Assembly (NCBI RefSeq): GCF_947179165.1
Contig: NC_077240.1
Span: 5,940,001-6,004,000, forward strand
Reading direction: 5' to 3'
DNA length: 64,000 nucleotides
Source of the DNA: Solanum dulcamara
Lineage: Eukaryota; Streptophyta; Magnoliopsida; Solanales; Solanaceae
The translations under genes and the position numbers were made by a program. The notes under the pieces are model-generated. The model did not search any database and was not told where the DNA came from. It saw only the letters and a list, made by a program, of their open reading frames with translations. Below, piece after piece: positions 1-10,862 of the stretch. Numbering within the stretch: the first letter of the stretch is position 1; the number at the start of each line of letters is the position of its first letter.

Positions 1-13
1 CCCTATTGCAAAA

Positions 14-1318
14 ATGGTCACTGTCAGGTCAGTTATTGCTCTAGCTGCTGCTAACAGCTGGTTTATTCATCAAATGGATGTTCATAATGCTTTCCTCAAT
101 GGTGATCTCTTAGAGGAGGTCTACATGACTATTCCTGCTGGGTTTGCCAGACAGGGAGAGAAGGGTAAAGTCTGCAAACTCCACAAGTCACTCTATGGCC
201 TCAAACAAGCTCCCAGACAATGGAACCTAAAGCTAACAGAAGCACTGCTGCAGTTGGGATTTACTCAGAGTCACTATGACTACTCCTTGTTCACTAAGCA
301 AGATGAAGGTGACATAGTTATTATTTTAGTCTATGTAGATGATCTTCTGATCACTGGGAGCAGACAAACTCTTATAGACAATACAAGGAAAGACCTGCAG
401 AAACAATTCAAGATGAAGGATCTAGGAGAACTCAAGTTCTTCCTAGGAATTGAAGTTGTCAGATCCTGTCAAGGTATACACTTGTCTCAAAGAAAGTATG
501 CCTTGGAATTAATAGCTGAAGCTGGTCTAGGGGGAGCTAAACCTGCAGGTACACTTGAACAAAATCTGAAACTCACATCTGTAAAGTTTGATGAATGTAT
601 TCCTCCCAAAGAAGAACACACAGATCCTGTGCTGAAGGATCCTGGCAGATACCAAAGGCTAGTTGGAAGACTTCTCTACCTTACAATGACCAGACCTGAC
701 CTAGCATTCTCAGTACAGAAGTTAAGTCAATATATGCATTTCCCCAAGGAATCACACATGGCTGCAGCACTCAGAGTGGTAAGATACATCAAAGATGCCC
801 CAGGCCTTGGACTCTTCATGCCAGCAGTCTCTTCAAATCAACTTCTTGCTTATTGTGACTCAGATTGGGGTGCATGTCTAGAAACTAGGAGATCTGTCAC
901 AGGTTACTTAATTAAATTTGGTGAGGCTCTCATCTCCTGGAAATCCAAGAAATAAGAGACAGTCTCCAGAAGCTCAGCTGAGGCTGAGTTCAGGAGTATG
1001 GCAAATTGTGCAGCTGAGGTAACCTGGTTGATTGGCTTGTTCAGAGAACTTGGTATCCAAGTTGATCTTTCTGTTAGAATGATGTGTGACAGCAAATCTG
1101 CAATACAAATTGCAGCAAATCCAATTTTCCATGAAAGGACCAAACACATAGACATAGACTGTCACTTTGTAAGAGAAAAGATTTGTCAAGGAGTTCTGAA
1201 AATTGAGTTCACTCACACTGAAGATCAACTGGCTGATCTGCTCACAAAGAGCTTGGGCAAAGCACAACATCAAACACTCCTAAGTGGCTTAGGAGTCATG
1301 AATTTGTTTAAACCATAA
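14..1318 (+). pseudogene. copia pol: reverse transcriptase and RNase H, one premature stop
   Basis: The frame is open from the window edge to 952, meets a TAA at 953-955, then continues in the same frame to the stop at 1316-1318. Visible RT motifs are QMDVHNAFLNGDL, SLYGLKQAPRQW and the catalytic YVDDLLITG. RNase H motifs are CDSDWGACLETRRSVTGY before the stop, then SAEAEFRSMA and ADLLTKSLG after it. At the stop, copia proteins normally have Gln (WKSKKQ), so a CAA-to-TAA transition is the simplest cause. No frameshift is seen. The first part is partial because the window begins inside pol. The product would lack most of RNase H unless the stop is read through. Confidence 0.9.
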
Positions 1319-1331
1319 GCTTGAGGGGGAG

Positions 1332-1671
1332 TGTTGACTAAATGATTAGTTGACAAGCTAATGGTTTTTAGGAGTTAGTTAGACTAACTAAAAGTAGTTA
1401 GTAATCTGTTAAGAAGCAGTTAGAGGAAGTTAGTTAGTAACTATATTCATACTCTTCCATGTACAAGTATAAATATATAAATGTACAGTATAAGGAAGTT
1501 GAATATACTGATATTTTCAATATTCCTCTCTCTAACTTTACTCTTCTATTTCTCTCTCTCTCTTTCTCTCTATCTACGCTTCTGTCTCTTAGTTCTCTCC
1601 TCTTCTCAGCTCACTCTTCATCTCTGGAAGAGTGTGCTTGAACACCTTCAATGGTGTTTTAACAATCAACA
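1332..1671 (+). repeat. 3' LTR of the copia element (340 bp)
   Basis: The LTR begins TGTTGA directly after the polypurine tract and ends TCAACA, a 6-bp terminal inverted repeat of the TG...CA type. It contains a TATA-like stretch (about 1470, tataaatata) and a CT-rich tract (about 1540-1600). The boundary was chosen from the PPT and the matching inverted termini; the second LTR is outside the window. Confidence 0.85.
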
Positions 1672-2483
1672 ACATCCGAATTTTATTGTTTCATTTATTT
1701 ATCTTGTTGTTCTTAATAAGTTTATTTAACAATGGATTTATTTACTTAATAATCAAATCAAGAGTTAGATCGATTCACATGCTCTTGACTTCGTGACAAA
1801 TTCAACTGCGCCGATTTCCGGATAAACAAATTTATGCATTAGAAGTCATTTCGAATCTCCAATAAAAGAGATAAGACTGTTGTACATTCGCCTTTACCCC
1901 GAGACCGGCTGGGCCTGAGTTTTCTGGCACTTTGTCCGCCATTATAATTCTTTATGCCTTCTGCCAAAATTAAGAAACCGTTGCAAACAGAACAAAAAGA
2001 TCTATGGACTTACTGATTTGGAGGTCAAAACAATATTACTATTTTTTTTTGTTAAAAGCCAATTTTTTAACTTAAGCCAGCTTTTTCGAAAACAAACTCT
2101 CAATCTTATGTTGAGTATGTGTTATTAAAAGACAAAAATGATTCTTGTATATCTCAAGATTAATTAAATGAAGAGAATACGATACATCTAGAAGGATGCT
2201 CGAACTAGTGCATATTATTTTCGCATTATCGAATAAGATGGAGGTGACAGATTCATATTCCTAGTTGCTTCCAATATTAATTTTCTACGATCAAAGACGA
2301 AACAAGATGAATTTCTTTTAATTAAACAATTGTTGGGGAAAATTCGGATTCTCAAAAATACTTACTAGTAATTAATGACACACTAATTTGATTCTTTGAC
2401 TAGAAATGCCAATTCCCACAAAAAATTAGCATCCGATGCAACCAGCAAGTTGGAATTTGTCTTCGCAAACTTCAAAATTCTAT
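1672..2483. other. intergenic, left edge of duplicated unit A
   Basis: No gene is seen. From about 2240 the sequence resembles the stretch at about 8880-9095: both share runs around 'attttctac..caaagacgaaacaagat' and 'aaattcggattct'. I therefore take about 2240 as the recognisable left limit of the first unit of the metacaspase duplication. Confidence 0.5.
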
Positions 2484-3054
2484 ATAGTTGTAAACAACAA
2501 ATTTTCGAGTTGAGAAAAATAAATAATCAAGATCAGAAAATTGGAGTAACAAAGTGTAATATTTGATTTCAAAATATAGTACGGGTTACAATCTCTATGA
2601 TAATCCTTTGATTCTTCAAATAATATGAAACACGTTGAACTTGAATTTGATTTAGAGTCAAGGGCTTGAATAGCTTGATCTTGAATCTTCGTCTTCAAAT
2701 TTGGATTTGGATTATTCGTCACGAACACTTGTATGGTTATGACGAACAGTAAATATGAACAAGTAACTTGATCTTGATCTTCTTCATATTCTTCTTCGTT
2801 CTTGATCTTGAACATGAACTTGAATTTGATTACTTGAACTTCGTAGCTTTGTAGAGAATTTGCGGTTTTTGATCCACGAGCTCTCTTCTTGCTTCTTGTT
2901 CTTCCAAAAAAACCCTCCTTTCAGAATAATGAGGAGCCCTATTTATAGTTGTAGGGAGTGGTATGAGGGTGTGATTTGATTGGTTGGTTTGAACTGACCA
3001 ATCAGATTTCTTTGTTGAAGAGTTTTAATTTGATTGGTCAGAACATGTCACATA

Positions 3055-3295
3055 GACACGTGACATTGTTCTAGTGGCTCATTAGTTTGACTTAGATTGC
3101 CACATAACTTTGACATGTGACATGATTTTAGTGGCTTATCTAATTTGACTTCGATTGCCACCTAACTTTGACATGTGGCATGATTTTAGTGGCTTATTTA
3201 ATTTGACTTGGATTGCCACCTAACTTTGGCACATGACATAATTCTAGTGGCTTATTTAATTTGACTTAGATTGCCACATAACTTTGACACGTGGC
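3055..3295. repeat. 57-58 bp tandem repeat x4 in the LTR
   Basis: Four head-to-tail units each contain 'tagtggct', 'tttgact', 'attgccac' and 'tttgacayrtg'. Unit anchors lie at about 3072, 3129, 3187 and 3245. Several units carry CACGTG or CATGTG cores. In minus-strand orientation they lie upstream of the TATA-like box, in the position of a U3 enhancer. Enhancer activity is inference. Confidence 0.75.
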
Positions 3296-3474
3296 ATGAA
3301 AATGGGCCTCTAGGATGAGATGATATTGGGCTTAACAAAGTAGGGTCATCTTTATAGCCCAAATAAATGGATTTAAGTTTTTAATTAAATCCACATTTAT
3401 TGGGCTTAAATAATTGACCCAATTTTATTAATACAAAATATTTATTTGGACTAATATATCTTGAATTTAATATA

Positions 3475-3563
3475 CATTGGTAGGAGTCAGGTCTGCGTAC
3501 ACTCTACCCTCCCCAGACCCCACGATGTGGGATTTCACTGGGTTGTTGTTGTTGTTGTTGTTG
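3475..3563 (+). mobile_element. severely 5'-truncated RTE LINE copy (3' end plus TTG tail)
   Basis: This 89-bp insertion matches the last ~90 bp of the LINE at 43.7-46.99 kb, from 'cattggtaggagtcagg' through 'gatgtgggatttcactgg' into a (TTG)n tail. It is flanked by the direct repeat TTAATATA (3467-3474 and 3564-3571). It sits inside the solo LTR, so it is younger than that LTR. A TS-type SINE shares this 3' end, but no tRNA-like head is present. Confidence 0.85.
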
Positions 3564-3871
3564 TTAATATAAATTAAACCATTTTACAAATTTATATTTA
3601 ATAAATTGTAAATGATTACAATAGTAACACATTTGAGGAGTATGATAAAGAGGGGTGAAGTACATTGCTGAAAATGGAAAATCTCATGATTCTGAAATTA
3701 TATAATGCCCAATTAAGAAAATGAAAAGAGAATAAAGCCTTTTTGCTGATTTGATATACAAAGCACTAGGAGATAGCCACTTGACCCATCAAAGAATTGG
3801 GTAAAGGATATTGCCTTATCTTTCCTATTACTTTTAGGGAAACAACATAAATTGCTTCCCAAACTTATTTT

Positions 3872-4821
3872 GAAAAGTCAGTTACATGTTTAAATTATCA
3901 TAGCGACACATTTTTATTATTTAAAAGTGAATTTATTTATCCCCTAAAACTGACGTGGCAAAAAAATAAAAAATAAAAGCATACGCGTCAGATAAAAAAT
4001 TAAAGTAAAAAAAAATAAAAAATCAAAATCTTCCTTGCACCCAACCCTCCGTGTCTCTTCTTCTTCACACCCACCATTATCCTCATCTTCTTCATTCTTT
4101 ATTTTTATCACAATTCTTTATTTTTTCATCACCTCAAAGTGTGAGACGACAATACAATATTGGAAAACCTCCCTCTAGCCACCACCGCCATCGCCGGAGG
4201 AAACTCAATGGAAACTTTGCTTTTTTTCATTTATCATTCATTTTGAATCTTGATTTTTTTCAAAACAAAAAAAAACAAATCTAGCTAAAATTCATAAAGA
4301 ATTGAACTTTAATCGAATGAAGTTGATGAGAAAATCAAGATTCTTTTGTAAAAAATAAAAATCTAGTGCTCTGTATTTGGAATTCTGAAAATGATGGTGG
4401 TGATATTTGGTGGTGGGCGAAGAAGAGGAAGAATTGAAGGTGATATAGTTATGGTGAAGAAGAATCGATAGTGAAGGTAGTCGGACATGATTTTTTTTTT
4501 GGTCAAATGAGAGATGAAGTGGTGGAATTTAGTGATAAGGAAGAAATAATTATTAGAGAATTTTAATAATTAATTAGAAATTAATTAGTGTAAAATATAT
4601 TTAACAAAAAAAAGTTAATTAATAAAGAAAAGAAAACAAAAAAAATATAAAAAATTATAAATTTTGACATGGCGCTGACATAGCGCTGATGTGGCAGTGA
4701 GTGTAATACACTATATATTGTGAGAGTGGTGCTACACATCTCAGGGGTATTAAAATCACTTTTAAATAGTAAAAGTGTGTAGTAGATCGTCGCGATAGTT
4801 TAAATGTGTAACTGACTTTTC
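3872..4821. mobile_element. non-autonomous DNA transposon with long TIRs, Mutator-like
   Basis: The two ends are inverted copies over about 90 bp. Both start GAAAAGTCAGTTACA, followed inward by a 'tttaaa..atc..gcga' block and 'tatttaaaagtga'. The ~950-bp length, long imperfect TIRs and lack of a transposase fit a MULE-like or Pack-MULE element. The interior (4040-4480) holds less AT-rich sequence with a codon-like run 'ccaccaccgccatcgccgg' that could be a captured gene piece. I could not identify a convincing 9-bp target-site duplication. Confidence 0.55.
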
Positions 4822-5626
4822 GACACAAATTTTAAAATTTTTTTTATGCCTTTTCCCTTTACTTTTATTGATACAGGATATCAGAAAAATCTTTATTTGA
4901 AGCAATTTGTTTTTATTCTTATTCATTCTTTATCCCAAAAAATGATTTAAAAAAAAAACAAATTGATGTGATAGCAATAATTGTAAATCAAGATCGAATC
5001 TATGAAAACATCCCCGAGTCAGCTTAAAAGTCAAAGGAGGGAAAAATGTTTGCCTTGAAAGAAACTCAATACGAATTGCCTCAAACTTAGCTGGGACACA
5101 TGTATTAATTCTATTTGAAGTGCCTAATTGCCCACTTTGAAAGATATTGATATGGGGTTAATTCAACCATGATCATCTAGTCTTTACTAGTTTATTGCAC
5201 TAAAATCATAAACTAATTTTTGAAATGAAAAAGTAACTCAGTTATGTTTATATACATAAAAAAAGGGAATATGAAAAATATTAAATTTCAATTTCGTTAA
5301 CTGAAAGTTGAATGTCGTAAAAAAAATTCATATACAAGGACAATTATAGCGTTAGAGTTATGGGTTTATCCGAACCAAATAGCTTTAGCTCAAATCTTGT
5401 ATATGTGTTAAAAGATTCACTAAACAAGTACAAGTTATTACAAATCAAAAGGGTTGTGGCATAGACTTACAAATTCGCACCCATAAAATTTAAATCATAC
5501 ATCCACTTGTTCCATATATATATATATATCCCTCCCATATGTATCTGGATTGATCATCTCAACTCTGAAGTAGTCAAAACAAGAGGAACTTCACTTTGAT
5601 CACTCTGCTCTTTTAGCCTTCACACA
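4822..5626. other. upstream region of metacaspase A
   Basis: No coding region is seen. The stretch from about 5110 is recognisably homologous to about 9770-10560 upstream of metacaspase B, with shared runs around 'gaaagttgaatgtcgtaaaa', so part of the promoter was included in the duplication. A (TA)n run at about 5516-5530 lies about 100 bp before the ATG and could act as a TATA element. Confidence 0.5.
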
Positions 5627-7197
5627 ATGGACAGCAGGAGATGCAAATGCCAGTGGTGCGGCATGAAGATAGCAGCTCCCCCTGGGGCACAAACAATTAG
5701 CTGTCCAAGTTGCCAATCTGTTACACAAATCAAACCAGCAAGAAACTACGGATTTGCTAATTACCCCAATGCCAATAACAATATAAGCCCAGGATTTCCA
5801 GCAAGGCCAGGAAGGTTGAGTCCACATGCTAATAATTTCCAGCCCCAACAATTCAACCGCCCTATGTCACCACAGATTAATAATATGCGACCTCCTGCAG
5901 TACATGGACGAAAACGAGCAGTTCTGTGCGGAATTACCTACCGTGGCCATCCGAAGAGTCTTAAGGGAAGCATTAATGATGTTTTATCAATGAGATATTT
6001 TCTGGTTGAGAAGTTGGGGTTCCCAAATGCATCAGTGATTGTCCTTACTGGTATGTATGATTGATCGCCTACGACTAGAACATAAATGTTTATTTTAGCC
6101 TTAATCTAACATGTAATACACAAAATTTGAAGAGAATGAGAAAGATCCATACAAATACCCAACCAAGGCCAATATCAGATCAGCCTTACGTTGGCTTGTT
6201 CATGGTTGTCAGCCAGGAGATTCACTAGTGTTCCACTACTCTGGCCATGGCACACGAGTAAGAGACCATGACGGTGATGAGATTGATGGGCATGATGAAT
6301 CATTATGCCCTGTTGATTTTGAGACAGAAGGGAGAATACTAGATGATGAGATCAATAGTACCATTGTAAGGCCCTTACCCCGCGGAGCCATTCTTCATGG
6401 AATAATTGATACATGTTTCAGTGGAACTTTCCTAGATTTGCCCTTTTTGTGCAGAATAAACAGGTTATTGAGAAACTAACACTTTTGACGCTTTGATTAA
6501 TGTAATAAAATATCATATTAAGCTATGGTAAAAGTGGTATGTCAAAATGTTTTCAAACAGGGCTGGATATTTTATGTGGGAGGACCATCGGATCAGATCA
6601 TACAAAGGTACCAATGGCGGAATAGCAATCTCTATCAGTGCCTGTGACGACCATCAAAATTCTGGAGATACAACGGTTAGCATTTGTAAATAATTATTCC
6701 TATAATGAGTTTCAAATGTCTAAATAAATTAAAAAGATTCCTGGAAGACACCAAACTGAAAGTGTACTAACACGACTAAGCTATAATCATAACTAGTTTG
6801 TATTGCTCGTATAGGTCTTTTACTTCAAGAGATTATAGATTACGTTCACTTCTAACACCTTCAATCATCAAAATGTCGCACCTTGGATTCCTGCAGGCTT
6901 TCACAGGCTTTCCAATGGGTGCTCTGACTTATAGTTTCATCCAAACATTGGAGCAAGAGACTAAATTGACTTATGGACGCTTACTAATGAGTATGCAGAA
7001 TAAGATTCATGAAGCACAGAAAGGCATAGGCATTAATGGTGAAAATGAAACTCAGGTACGCTTCTATGAGAACCAAAAAATTTCATTGCATCATCATCCT
7101 ACGTACTTGTCTAATGCATTTTATTGGTCTTTCCCAGGAGCCCCAACTATCCTCGTCTGAGCAGTTTGATATTCACTCGAAGATGGTGGCTATATAG
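5627..7197 (+). CDS. type I metacaspase with LSD1 zinc finger, copy A (AtMC3-like)
   Basis: Five coding exons: 5627-6050, 6133-6463, 6561-6675, 6897-7055 and 7138-7197, giving 362 aa, close to the ~360-aa norm for type I metacaspases. Residues 5-35 form an LSD1-type zinc finger with two CxxC pairs (CQWC and CPSC). A Pro/Asn/Gln-rich linker follows, then the p20 domain starting KRAVLCGITYRG. The catalytic dyad is His180 in YSGHG and Cys236 in DTCFSG. The p10 part starts SACDDHQNSGDTT and ends in the family-type tail EPQLSSSEQFD. Metacaspases are Ca2+-dependent Arg/Lys-specific cysteine proteases; type I members act in immunity, cell death and proteostasis. All introns are GT-AG, but the intron 1 acceptor is weak (gaag). 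A near-identical copy lies 5.2 kb downstream. Confidence 0.9.
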
Positions 7198-8211
7198 GAA
7201 CTTAAAGTATACAACTCAAGCCTGAGTACGACTTCCCTTGCATAATCTTGCTGTACTAATAAATTTCAACACTTATATCTTGTTGTAATAAATTCAACAC
7301 TTCCTTTTACCATCGCGTGTAGATTCACTCATATAGTATTGTTCTGGCGTGAATCTTGATCATATATTTTCGTTATGTAAAACTTTAATAGTAACACTGA
7401 ATAAACGTCCAGATGGAAATTTGCTCAGAACAGCTCGTCTACAGCTACATGTGTTCACATCCTTTATGTCATGAATTTGTTTCTCTTTCCATGTCCATCT
7501 ATAACGCAAATTAAACCATATCACAAGAATCTGTCAAAATCACTCTATTGAAGATGTGCAGTGCGATTTTTTCGCATATCAGCAGCCTATTTTATTGTCG
7601 ACGATGTATTTGTACAATCAGATAAATTTGCAGCGCACTTCACACTTAAAACTGACAGATAAACCAGAAATGAATGTTTTTCTTGTACATCGATAATAGA
7701 ACCATGTTATCTGTCAAAACTCAAAAGAAGATATTGCAGCACTACCCCTATTATATCGCACAATGCCTGATTTTATTTCTGCTAATATACATAAATGTCT
7801 CATTTCTGTACAACAAGATTAAATTGAATGGGCACTCCAACAGTTACCTGATAGAGTGCCTAGAGCAAAACTAGTTCAAGAAAACTAATCTACTCAATTT
7901 TGCTGTAAATATAAGCTCTTTATAAACACTATCAAACATGGATATACATCTTAAGCATGCCTTCGACATATAAATTGAACTAAAGGAAGAATAATTACAA
8001 GATGTAGCTAACTGATACACATCTTTCTTTGGACCTTCATAGGCAAATCCTGCTAAGAGCAATTCCTACATCCCGGAAATTGATGGACCGGATAGAGGAA
8101 TTAACACAGCAATAAAAAAAATCTGCAGCTTCTCATTAGTGACCCTTTCTTTGCCAAAAAGATGGGACTCCAAGTATTTAGAATCAATCTAACCAAAGGG
8201 TTTCTGCAGAA
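7198..8211. other. metacaspase A 3' UTR and spacer
   Basis: The 3' UTR follows the stop. From about 7880 the sequence parallels 13000-14000 behind metacaspase B, including the 'ctttataaacactatcaaacatgg' site that in unit B is split by an insertion. No independent gene is seen. Confidence 0.5.
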
Positions 8212-8475
8212 AATTCAGTGAAGAAAGAGCTTAAGAGAAGATGTGCACCAACAAGTGTAGCAATCGGGAGGTTCAACCAGTCAGAAGACGGGCAATAGGT
8301 GAAATAATGGAGCCAAAGGGACAGCACCTTTTCTTGTTCCTCTTCTTTTCTAACGTCTCTATCATCTACTCTTATACTATTTCAAGCTCAGCCCTTTCAG
8401 TAATGCTCAAGACCAAAGTGTGTGTACTCTGTACCATTGCTTGATCGACATAGCAAAGGAAGCCATTACATCAGT
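8212..8475 (-). pseudogene. fragment of the last exon of the 14.0-16.0 kb gene
   Basis: This stretch resembles 14001-14262, the last exon of the intact minus-strand gene: shared runs include 'gggcaataggtgaaat', 'ccaaagggaca' and 'tcaagctcagccctttc'. Relative to the intact exon it has small indels, including a one-base loss at about 8340-8360, so the frame is broken. Homology stops abruptly at about 8475, inside the exon, which marks the right breakpoint of duplicated unit A. No promoter or first exon accompanies it. Confidence 0.8.
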
Positions 8476-10249
8476 TTGATCCTTTCTAAGTTCAAACTCC
8501 AAGAATTGTTCCAGGCGTTTCAAATTCCATGAACTTTCCTAATTCCAGTATATTCTACTTGTCGAAGTGTCGAAGTTCAACACTGAGTGTTTTTGCAAGG
8601 GATATTTTTGTTTAGACATTATTATCGCATTAAAAGGTTGCTATTTTCTAATTACGTTTGAAATGGTGGCTAAACTTTGATTGCACCTGACTGATTCCAC
8701 TGGATAACTCTCATCAACAACAGTACCAAGTAACTGTCTACTGAGGCTAGGACAAATGGAAAGATACCATTTAATGTTTTTGTCTTTGCTGGTATTTGAA
8801 CTTGAGATATTAAACTCACTTCATTAACCACAAGTTTACACCTTGTGCCTAATTTTTACTTAGATGCAGACCACAGATCTGCCAATAGTAATTTTCTACA
8901 ACCAAAGACGAAACAAGATCACTAAAAAAATTATTCTGTCTTAATTTAACAATTCCTCAGGCAACGTGCTATATATAAATTGTGTAGCGAAATTCGGATT
9001 CTGGAAAATATTGAGTAATTCTTCACGAAACACTAATAAGATTCCTTGACTAGTTAAAAAGGCAGTGAATTTCCCATACAATGCATTCGGATGGATAAAG
9101 TACACAGGAAAATTAAAGAAATTTCTCAATTTTCTAAGAGAATCGTGAAAAACAATCATACCTTCAGAAGACAAGATGAATATATCATGCCGAAAGGCGC
9201 AAATAAATGATTCTGTTTTGTTTCCTCCATCACCAATCCACAACAGAAAGAGAATAAAGTTTTTGCTGATTTGACATATAAAATCATTTTCCCCCTAAAT
9301 ACATGTGTTAATTAATGGGAAAATAACACTTATACCTTAAATACCTATTACTTTCATACCATTTTTTATTTTAAAATAACATAGATTTATTTAAATTCAC
9401 GCCTACATCAGCAATCCTTAAATGTCTCATTACTTTCATACTTCTTTTTATTTTAAAATGACATAAATTCATTTTTAAGGTATCAATATACCAATGGATT
9501 ATTACAGAGGATTAAACTCAATTTTATATGATATGGATATGGTATCAATATACCGACCAAGTATCACAAAGAATATATTTACTAATTTTGAGTTTAATAA
9601 ATAATATTGTGATTTTAATAATTTTCTTTTAATTATTTTATTTTTATTTCTTAAAAAAGAGTTCAAAATTAAAAGGAAGAAAGTTGGTTAAGAGGGTAAA
9701 TAATTTACACATGAATCTATTATTAAGGATATAGTTTGAGTTGAATTCAATTTAGATAAATAGTTTTACAATTGGATCTATTTTGTAAGTGCTTAATTGC
9801 CAACTTTTATGATATTGATATGAGGTTAATTTAATCATATGATCATCTAACTTTTAGTTTATTCCACTGTCATAAAAATAATAATTTACGAAAGATAAAG
9901 CAAATCAATTATGTCTAATACATCGCAGAATATTTTTAAAAAAAGTCAAGAAATATTAGTCACTAAATAATAGGTTGCTTCACAAAATGAGTTTTTTTTT
10001 TCTTTTTTAAAAACCACGTGGTATTATGTATTGTGAGTTGTTTTTGTTTCTTTTTACAAAATTAGGGACTGGATAAGGAAATTATAAGGTGGGGAATCGA
10101 TCCCTCACCAATAAGATAAAATCAATTGAGATACTAAGTTCTCCTGGTGAGTTGTTGATGTAGTTATACTTCATGGTTATTTTGTAAATGTGACAATATA
10201 CATTTTTCGATATTTTTTTATTTTCTATTATATAGGCATAATTAAGTTA
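8476..10249. other. spacer and left part of duplicated unit B
   Basis: Sequence from about 8880 resembles unit A from about 2240. A minus-strand open frame (stop at 8941-8943, open back to about 9243, no ATG at its 5' end) could be a remnant of an older gene, but I do not recognise the product. The rest is AT-rich non-coding sequence. Confidence 0.4.
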
Positions 10250-10338
10250 AGGCTGCTTACAATAGACCCTTGTGGTCGGGCCCTTCCCCGGACCTTGTGC
10301 ATAGCGGGAGTTTAAACGCACCGGGCTAGAAAAAAAAA
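10250..10338 (+). mobile_element. 5'-truncated tRNA-derived SINE with 18-bp target-site duplication
   Basis: The insertion reads 'tacaatagacccttgtggtc', 'gcatagcgggag', 'caccgggct' and a poly(A) run, the 3' part of a common Solanaceae SINE. It is bracketed by identical 18-bp direct repeats ATAGGCATAATTAAGTTA at 10232-10249 and 10339-10356. The head with the Pol III boxes is missing. A more complete member of the same family lies at about 29.2 kb on the other strand. Confidence 0.9.
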
Positions 10339-10862
10339 ATAGGCATAATTAAGTTACTCTTTCGTTATTAAAAAAAATCAGCTTTATATATGATTATGGT
10401 TCATTCAACAAATTGAAAGTTGAATGTCGTAAAATTGCCCCATATATAGGGATAAATATAGCGGTTAGAGTAAGGAGTCGATCCAAACTCTACACAGGTT
10501 TAGCTTAAATCTTGCATGTATTAAAAAGTTCCAATGAATAAAGCATACATAATAGATTTTGAATTTGAATTGGCACCCATATAATGTTTAAAGCATGCAA
10601 CCCGTCTGTCTCTTTCTCTATGTACTGTAAATAGAATTGTCTTGATTCCTCCAACTAGGAATATTTTTCACTTTTATTGGGATATTTACTGATATTTTCG
10701 ATAGGATCAAAACTGTCCATTGATTGATTTCGACCACACCAGCGTTTGAACTCCTTTTCAAACAACGTGTAATTAAACCATCATATTTCCATCCTATATA
10801 AATCTTGATCGATCCTCTCAAATTAATCAAAACAAACCCTCACTTTGATCACCCTTCACATA

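Larger units (their letters stand above)
1..1671 (+). mobile_element. Ty1/copia retrotransposon, 3' part with 3' LTR
   Basis: This is the 3' end of a copia-type LTR retrotransposon entering from the left window edge. It holds the reverse transcriptase and RNase H coding region, then a purine-rich tract (about 1323-1331, gagggggag) that would prime plus-strand synthesis, then the 3' LTR. The order RT-RNase H-LTR and the YVDDLL active site are diagnostic of copia. The 5' LTR, gag, protease and integrase lie outside the window, so no target-site duplication can be paired. One internal stop codon makes this copy defective as it stands. Confidence 0.93.
2489..3620 (-). mobile_element. solo LTR (1132 bp) with 5-bp target-site duplication
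   Basis: The element starts TGTAAACAAC, ends GATTACA, and is flanked on both sides by ATAGT (2484-2488 and 3621-3625). This is the TG...CA plus 5-bp duplication structure of an LTR retrotransposon, with no internal domain present: a solo LTR left by LTR-LTR recombination. Read on the minus strand it has a TATA-like box (AACTATAAATAGG, about 2939-2952) followed by a transcribed-looking leader, so the parent element probably pointed to the minus strand. The superfamily cannot be fixed from an LTR alone; Ty3/gypsy is my guess. It interrupts duplicated unit A and is absent from unit B. Confidence 0.85.

Noticed and set aside
2480..2815. 111-codon minus-strand frame rich in Asn/Ser/Gln
   Set aside because: Lies in the R-U5 part of the solo LTR and has no conserved domain.
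4051..4284. 77-codon frame in the long-TIR element
   Set aside because: Low-complexity Ser/His/Phe sequence inside a transposon; not a supported gene.
8941..9243. Minus-strand open frame of about 100 codons in unit B
   Set aside because: No ATG at its start, no recognisable domain, and the matching part of unit A is not open in the same way; kept only as a note.
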